A DNA stretch of 8,273 nucleotides from Candidatus Poribacteria bacterium (lineage in GTDB: Bacteria; Poribacteria; WGA-4E; WGA-3G). The position numbers were made by a program, and so were the translations under genes. Position 1 is the stretch's first letter; the number at the start of each line of letters is the position of its first letter. Positions 4,437-8,273 of this stretch are shown one piece after another. The DNA lies in NCBI GenBank assembly GCA_028818995.1, contig JAPPMR010000620.1, positions 1 to 8,273 on the forward strand, given 5' to 3'. The notes under the pieces were generated by a model that did no database searches, had not been told where the DNA came from, and worked only from the letters and a program-made list of their open reading frames with translations.

Positions 4437-7400
4437 ATGAATAGAAAAGGAATAGTTTTAATTTTGGTGGTTACCTTGTTTGCATTTATTGCACAGGGCA
4501 TTTCTGCGGCAGCCCAGGACAAAATTTACTGGACAGACGGCTCTTGGGAGGGTAAGATTCGGCGTGCGAACCTTGATGGTTCGGGAATAGAAGACCTCAT
4601 CACTGGACTTACTTGGCCGTCTGACCTTGCGTTGGATGTGTCGGGTGGTAAGATGTATTGGATAGTCGAAGACTATGTCGGCTTTTGGCAGAGTAAGATT
4701 CAGCGTGCGAATCTTGATGGTTCGGGAATAGAAGACCTCGTCACTTTTAGGGGATCGCTGGCCCCCGAGAGCCTTGCGTTGGATGTGTCGGGTGGTAAGA
4801 TGTATTGGATATACTTTGATAAGATTCAGGGTGCGAACCTTGATGGCACATTTGTATACGACCTCTTCACTCCGGGATGGGGTTTTCCAGCTGACCTTGC
4901 GTTGGATGTGTCGGGTGGTCAGATGTATTGGATAGGGCAGACAGAGTGGTCGGGTAAGATTCAACGTGCAAGCCTGCGTGGTTGGGGTGCACAAGATCTC
5001 GTCACTGAATTGAAAGTCCCTCGTGACCTTGCGTTGGATGTGTCGGGTGGTCAGATGTATTGGACAGACCATGGCACGGGCGGCCATGGCACGGGTAAGA
5101 TTCAGGGTGCGAACCTTGATGGCACAAGTGTCCAAGACTTCGTCACTACAGGATTGAAATTCCCATCTGATCTTGTGTTGGATGTGTCGGGTGGTAAGAT
5201 GTATTGGACAGACTCTGGTAAGATTCAGCGTGCGAACCTTGATGGTTCGGGGATAGAAGACCTTGTCACTGGATTGGAAAGCCTGGATGGTCTTGCCATT
5301 GCGTTGGATGTGCCGGTGGTATCGCCCCCACCCACAGAACCTACTGAAGGTAAGATGTATTGGATAGAACAAGGTTCGGATAAAGTGCGTAGTGCGAACC
5401 TTGATGGCACGAATGTGCAAGACCTCGTCACCAAGGGTTTATATAATCCATACGGTATTGCATTAGATGTGTCGGGTAGCAAGATGTATTGGACTGACTG
5501 GGAAACGGATAAAATTCAGCGTGCGAACCTCAGCGGCACAAACGTGGAAACGCTCCTATCAGGATTAACTAACCCAAATGGTATTGCATTAGATGTCTCA
5601 GGTGGCAAGATGTATTGGGCTGATAGTGCCACGGATAAGATTCAGCGTGCGAACCTCAACGGCACGAATGTGGAAACGCTCGTTTTAGGATTGGGTAACC
5701 CGACAGGTATTACGTTAGATGTGTCGGGTGGCAAGATGTATTGGACTGACTGGGAAACGGATAAAATTCAGCGTGCGAACCTCAACGGCACGAATGTGGA
5801 AACGCTCGTTTTAGGATTGGGTAACCCGACAGGTATTACGTTAGATGTGTCGGGTGGCAAGATGTATTGGACTGACTGGGAAACGGATAAAATTCAGCGT
5901 GCGAACCTCAACGGCACGAATGTGGAAACGCTCGTTTCAGGATTGGGTGACCCGATAGGTATTACATTAGATATGTCGGGTGGCAAGATGTATTGGGTAG
6001 AATATTCAGCGCATAGAATCCAGCGTGCGAACCTCAACGGCACGAATGTGGAAATGCTCGTTTCAGGATTGAATTACCCGATAGGTATTGCATTAGATGT
6101 GTCAGGCGTTACTCCTCCATCCACGGATGGAGATGTCACCAGCGTCCCTTTGACAGATACGACGAATCTCCACTTAACTGAACACACCGGAGATGTCCGC
6201 TGCGTTGCCTATAGTCCGTGGGGTGTTGTCCTCGCCAGCGGTGGCACAGACGATATGATGCGGTTATGGCGTACCAGTACAGGACAACCTTTGTCCACCT
6301 ATAAGCATGAAGGAGATGTTAACAGTATTGCCTTTAGTCCGAATGACACCTATATTGCCAGTGGTAGTGATGCTGGGAAGTTACGCTTGTATAAGTGGAA
6401 CACGGCAGCGGATACTTGGGTGGAGTCCCAAGTCTTTAACATTCCCGGCAATCCGTTAGCAAACAATGTCAAGAGTGTCGCCTTTAGCCTTGATAACACG
6501 ATGCTGGCGTGCGGCACGAGTGGAAACAGTGTGCGTATCTATGATTACGATTCGGACCTGGACGAGTGGGTCTACCGCGAAACGTTTCAAGGACATAGGG
6601 GCAGTGTCAATAGCGTCGCTTTTAGTCCGCACGGGGTTGTTCTTGCCAGTGCAAGCGATGACGACACGGTGCAGTTATGGCGTGCGCGCACAGGTCAACG
6701 GCTTGCCACGCTTGACAGGCATACTGCAGATGTCAATAGCGTCGCTTTCAGTCGTGATGATGCCTTCATTGCCACTGGCAGCGATGACGACACCGTGATC
6801 CTGTGGAAATGGAGTGTTGAAGCGGATACATGGGTACATCATCGCACCCTTGAAGAACCGGATGCGGATGTGCGGAGTGTCACCTTCAATCCGAGTGGCA
6901 CAGTGCTGCTGGGTGGGTGTGCAGATAATACCGTCCAGGTATGGGACGGTAAAACAGGGGACTATCATGCCTTCCTGCAAGAGCATAGTGGTGCTGTTAA
7001 TAGCGTTGCGTTTAACTTTCAAGGAACTGCGATCGCGAGTGGGAGTGATGATGGCACGGTGCGGCAGTTTGCATACACAGAATTAGCGGACATCACACAC
7101 AGAGGAATCGATTTGACGGTGCCGTCGGATCTCATCTCTCAGATCGCGTTTGGTCCAAACTCGACCTACTTCGTCTTGAACGCGCAATATCCAATACTGA
7201 CAAGTGATTCGGGCGATTTTTCCTATGGAAAGTGCATCATAACACTTGATTTGCCTGATGTACCAGACAATACACTACGTGCGATCGCTTGGCAAACACT
7301 ATTGGAAAGATTCGTCCAAGCCGTTGATGAGATCGATAGGACAATACCTCTTTTTCAGTTTTTGGACAGGCTTGGTATCAATCCTTTTGATTTTATTGCG

Positions 7401-8273
7401 GATGTGCTGTCTGTTTCCTTCCTAACAAATACGCGGAAATATTTTATGTTCCCTCTCGAAACAATGCAACAAACCAGAGATAAGATACAGGAGGAGGCGA
7501 TCCGAAGCCAAAATATAACGCTGATTGCCGCTGCTGTTGGATCGGTCCCTCTTTTAGGTGACGTAGGAGGAGTGGTAATAAGTTTGGGTGCTATAGAATT
7601 GCAAAGACTGTTTGCCCTGATAGAACTTGTGCAATCTACCATGGATCCCAAAATTCACTTAAACCCAGGGATCGGTGGTATTGCCAATGCTATCATTGGG
7701 GGCGGTAATATTCTCGATGTTGTGATTGACTTTTTCGATCATGATAAACGACCTGATGACCGACTACGGTATCTGGTTTACATTCCGAAACAGATAGAGG
7801 AGATAGGCATTAAGATAGAACAAAAGTATAGTTTCAAAGGCAAGACTCGGGAGTTGACGTATAAGGGAACATGGAATTTGGCAGATAGCACCTTGACGGG
7901 CACCTTAGCGGCCCCGAATGCACAACCGATGTCCTTGTCAAAGTATCCACCATTTCAACAGCTTTCACCAGAAGTGCAAGAATATCTCCTCCGTCAGTTA
8001 GGTGAGTTTGTAAACACCGAGGCATGGCAGATTCCAGAGGAGACATCGCTATTGCCAAACTATCCGAACCCATTCAACCCAGAAACCTGGATACCGTATC
8101 AGTTGGCAAAACCTGCGGATGTGAAGTTGACGATCTATGACATCAACGGACACGTGGTGCGTGCTTTAGATTTAGGGCATCAACGGGCAGGTATTTATCG
8201 CAGTCGGAGCCGTGCGGCACATTGGGATGGTCGCAATGCGCAAGGTGAACCAGTGGCAAGTGGTGTCTATTTC
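4437..8273 (+). CDS. Very large secreted triple beta-propeller protein (YWTD x6, YWTD x6, WD40 x7) with FlgD-like tail; 3' end cut off
   Basis: 1279 codons without a stop, open to the right edge. The start is supported by AAGGA at 4422-4426 and an immediate signal peptide: N-R-K, hydrophobic residues 6-19, cleavage likely near 24-26 (SAAAQ). Six LDL-receptor class B (YWTD) repeats span about 29-305, a PPPTEPTEG linker follows, then six more at 306-557 and seven WD40 repeats at about 577-882. Since YWTD repeats make six-bladed and WD40 repeats usually seven-bladed propellers, three complete propellers are predicted. Residues 883-1204 are unrecognised, with hydrophobic, Gly-rich stretches at 1026-1055 and 1078-1100. 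From 1205 a FlgD-like/secretion-tail domain begins (YPNPFNPETW, IYDING, WDG, SGVYF). Such tails usually end soon after SGVYF, so little is probably missing. It is probably an extracellular or surface scaffold for protein or glycan binding; no catalytic motif is seen. The start lies 19 bp after a candidate mobile element, which may have replaced its native promoter. Confidence 0.95.
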   Translation, partial: MNRKGIVLILVVTLFAFIAQGISAAAQDKIYWTDGSWEGKIRRANLDGSGIEDLITGLTWPSDLALDVSGGKMYWIVEDYVGFWQSKIQRANLDGSGIEDLVTFRGSLAPESLALDVSGGKMYWIYFDKIQGANLDGTFVYDLFTPGWGFPADLALDVSGGQMYWIGQTEWSGKIQRASLRGWGAQDLVTELKVPRDLALDVSGGQMYWTDHGTGGHGTGKIQGANLDGTSVQDFVTTGLKFPSDLVLDVSGGKMYWTDSGKIQRANLDGSGIEDLVTGLESLDGLAIALDVPVVSPPPTEPTEGKMYWIEQGSDKVRSANLDGTNVQDLVTKGLYNPYGIALDVSGSKMYWTDWETDKIQRANLSGTNVETLLSGLTNPNGIALDVSGGKMYWADSATDKIQRANLNGTNVETLVLGLGNPTGITLDVSGGKMYWTDWETDKIQRANLNGTNVETLVLGLGNPTGITLDVSGGKMYWTDWETDKIQRANLNGTNVETLVSGLGDPIGITLDMSGGKMYWVEYSAHRIQRANLNGTNVEMLVSGLNYPIGIALDVSGVTPPSTDGDVTSVPLTDTTNLHLTEHTGDVRCVAYSPWGVVLASGGTDDMMRLWRTSTGQPLSTYKHEGDVNSIAFSPNDTYIASGSDAGKLRLYKWNTAADTWVESQVFNIPGNPLANNVKSVAFSLDNTMLACGTSGNSVRIYDYDSDLDEWVYRETFQGHRGSVNSVAFSPHGVVLASASDDDTVQLWRARTGQRLATLDRHTADVNSVAFSRDDAFIATGSDDDTVILWKWSVEADTWVHHRTLEEPDADVRSVTFNPSGTVLLGGCADNTVQVWDGKTGDYHAFLQEHSGAVNSVAFNFQGTAIASGSDDGTVRQFAYTELADITHRGIDLTVPSDLISQIAFGPNSTYFVLNAQYPILTSDSGDFSYGKCIITLDLPDVPDNTLRAIAWQTLLERFVQAVDEIDRTIPLFQFLDRLGINPFDFIADVLSVSFLTNTRKYFMFPLETMQQTRDKIQEEAIRSQNITLIAAAVGSVPLLGDVGGVVISLGAIELQRLFALIELVQSTMDPKIHLNPGIGGIANAIIGGGNILDVVIDFFDHDKRPDDRLRYLVYIPKQIEEIGIKIEQKYSFKGKTRELTYKGTWNLADSTLTGTLAAPNAQPMSLSKYPPFQQLSPEVQEYLLRQLGEFVNTEAWQIPEETSLLPNYPNPFNPETWIPYQLAKPADVKLTIYDINGHVVRALDLGHQRAGIYRSRSRAAHWDGRNAQGEPVASGVYF
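4521..5351 (+). repeat. First YWTD propeller: six divergent blades
   Basis: Blade starts (the K/Q of KxYW) are at 4521, 4650, 4797, 4920, 5052 and 5196. Unit length varies: 129, 147, 123, 132 and 144 bp, and 156 bp for the sixth including the linker. Each unit reads (K/Q)(I/M)YW, a variable loop, KIQ(R/G)A(N/S)L, a strand ending in a DLVT-like motif, and a (D/S)LALDVSGG turn. Blades 2, 3 and 4 have lost the TD of YWTD (YWIV, YWIY, YWIG). The sixth blade breaks off into the proline linker instead of the SGG turn. Confidence 0.9.
5352..6107 (+). repeat. Second YWTD propeller: six regular 126-bp blades
   Basis: Blades start at 5352, 5481, 5607, 5733, 5859 and 5985. Spacing is 129 bp once, then exactly 126 bp (42 residues). 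The consensus differs from propeller 1: ANLNGTNVETL with codons AAC CTC AAC GGC, against ANLDG with AAC CTT GAT GG(T/C). Each propeller therefore seems to have expanded from its own founder blade. The last blade ends in LDVSG before a second short Pro/Thr linker. Confidence 0.9.
5640..5937 (+). repeat. Recent tandem duplication of one propeller blade
   Basis: Positions 5640-5811 are identical, base for base, to 5766-5937 (172 bp at an offset of 126 bp), including all silent positions. Blades 10 and 11 differ at only 5 of 126 bases, all in the last third. This indicates recent unequal exchange or replication slippage by one blade unit, or gene conversion between blades. It is also a likely place for read-assembly collapse. 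Confidence 0.9.
6165..7082 (+). repeat. WD40 propeller: seven blades
   Basis: Seven units share a GDVxSVAFSP-like strand, an (A/T)SGSDDxTV-like turn and a (L/V)W(R/K/D) end. The WD dipeptide itself survives only in blade 6 (QVWDGKTG); others have LWR, LYK, IYD, LWK and QFA. Blades 2, 3 and 5 carry a longer final strand with a DxWV motif, while 1, 4 and 6 have the short TGQ/TGD type turn. Compared with the YWTD blades these are far more diverged at the DNA level, so there is no sign of recent duplication. Confidence 0.9.
7083..8048 (+). other. Unrecognised region of the large protein (residues ~883-1204)
   Basis: About 320 residues between the WD40 propeller and the C-terminal tail have no repeat and no family I can name. 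Visible features are a hydrophobic, Gly/Val-rich stretch (1026-1055, containing SVPLLGD), a second one (1078-1100, GIGGIANAIIGGG), then a charged segment DHDKRPDDR and a beta-rich part (KYSFKGKTRELTYKGTW). The hydrophobic parts could be amphipathic or membrane-inserting helices. A membrane anchor before the secretion-type tail would be unusual. Confidence 0.6.
8049..8273 (+). other. FlgD-like / secretion-tail domain, cut by the window edge
   Basis: Residues 1205-1279 contain YPNPFNPETWIPYQL, then VKLTIYDINGHVVRAL, a Gly-containing turn, HWDGRNAQGEPVASGVYF. This order is diagnostic of the FlgD Ig-like and type IX secretion sorting tail families at the C-terminus of many large exported proteins. 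Which secretion route is used here cannot be decided from this window, since no secretion genes are present. Confidence 0.85.

Noticed and set aside
4458..5420. Long open frame of 320 codons on the - strand
   Set aside because: It is antisense to the YWTD repeats. The translation is the same repetitive phrase read backwards, kept open by the repeat structure, while the + strand frame gives a clear protein family with a signal peptide.
5225..5482. Second - strand open frame of 85 codons
   Set aside because: Same reason: a shadow of the propeller repeats, with no ribosome-binding site or family resemblance.
5640..5937. Tandem repeats considered as a CRISPR array
   Set aside because: The units are in-frame protein repeats with a 126-bp period and no spacer/repeat alternation.
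6466..6798. 110-codon + strand frame in the WD40 region
   Set aside because: It is out of frame with the uninterrupted large gene, whose frame carries the WD40 motifs.
7029..7288. Two GCGATCGC octamers (7029-7036 and 7281-7288), like the cyanobacterial HIP1 motif
   Set aside because: Two copies inside one coding region are too few to show over-representation, and nothing else suggests a cyanobacterium.

Overview
The window most resembles a genome of the candidate phylum Poribacteria or a close relative. This is inferred from style rather than from a marker gene. The last gene ends in the FlgD-like tail typical of that group (a YPNPFNPETW motif, then IYDING, WDG and SGVYF). It also carries eukaryote-like LDL-receptor class B (YWTD) and WD40 repeats, and the intergenic spaces hold hairpin-forming repeats of mixed composition. 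No rRNA, tRNA or phylogenetic marker is present to confirm the assignment.

Layout. Positions 1-447 are non-coding: short repeats at the left edge, an AT-rich stretch with two candidate promoters, then a strongly structured leader (a 63-nt imperfect palindrome, a second hairpin and a perfect 20-nt palindrome) just upstream of the first gene. Four genes follow, all on the + strand. (1) 448-1215 encodes a lipoprotein made of two tandem copies of a roughly 96-residue alpha/beta domain. It is followed by an imperfect hairpin that may be a terminator. (2) 1389-3029 encodes a thiamine-diphosphate-dependent 2-oxo acid decarboxylase of the phenylpyruvate/indolepyruvate decarboxylase type. (3) 3175-3798 encodes a DUF1080 (3-keto-disaccharide hydrolase family) protein behind a near-consensus sigma-70 promoter. 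(4) 4437-8273 encodes a very large secreted protein that is open to the right edge of the window (1279 codons, no stop).

The gap between genes 3 and 4 (3799-4436) contains a candidate non-autonomous mobile element, 3869-4417, bounded by 14-bp inverted repeats. It has several internal hairpins, including one shaped like an intrinsic terminator. Its right end lies only 19 bp before the start codon of the large gene.

The large protein is the most notable content. After a signal peptide it has six YWTD repeats, a proline-rich linker, six more YWTD repeats, seven WD40 repeats, about 320 residues of unrecognised sequence with a glycine-rich hydrophobic stretch, and a FlgD-like C-terminal domain. 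The repeat counts predict three consecutive beta-propellers with 6, 6 and 7 blades. The second propeller has an exact 126-bp period and contains a 172-bp perfect tandem identity, so blades have been copied recently.

The four genes do not form an obvious pathway. Spacing, terminator-like hairpins and separate promoter candidates suggest that they are transcribed independently.
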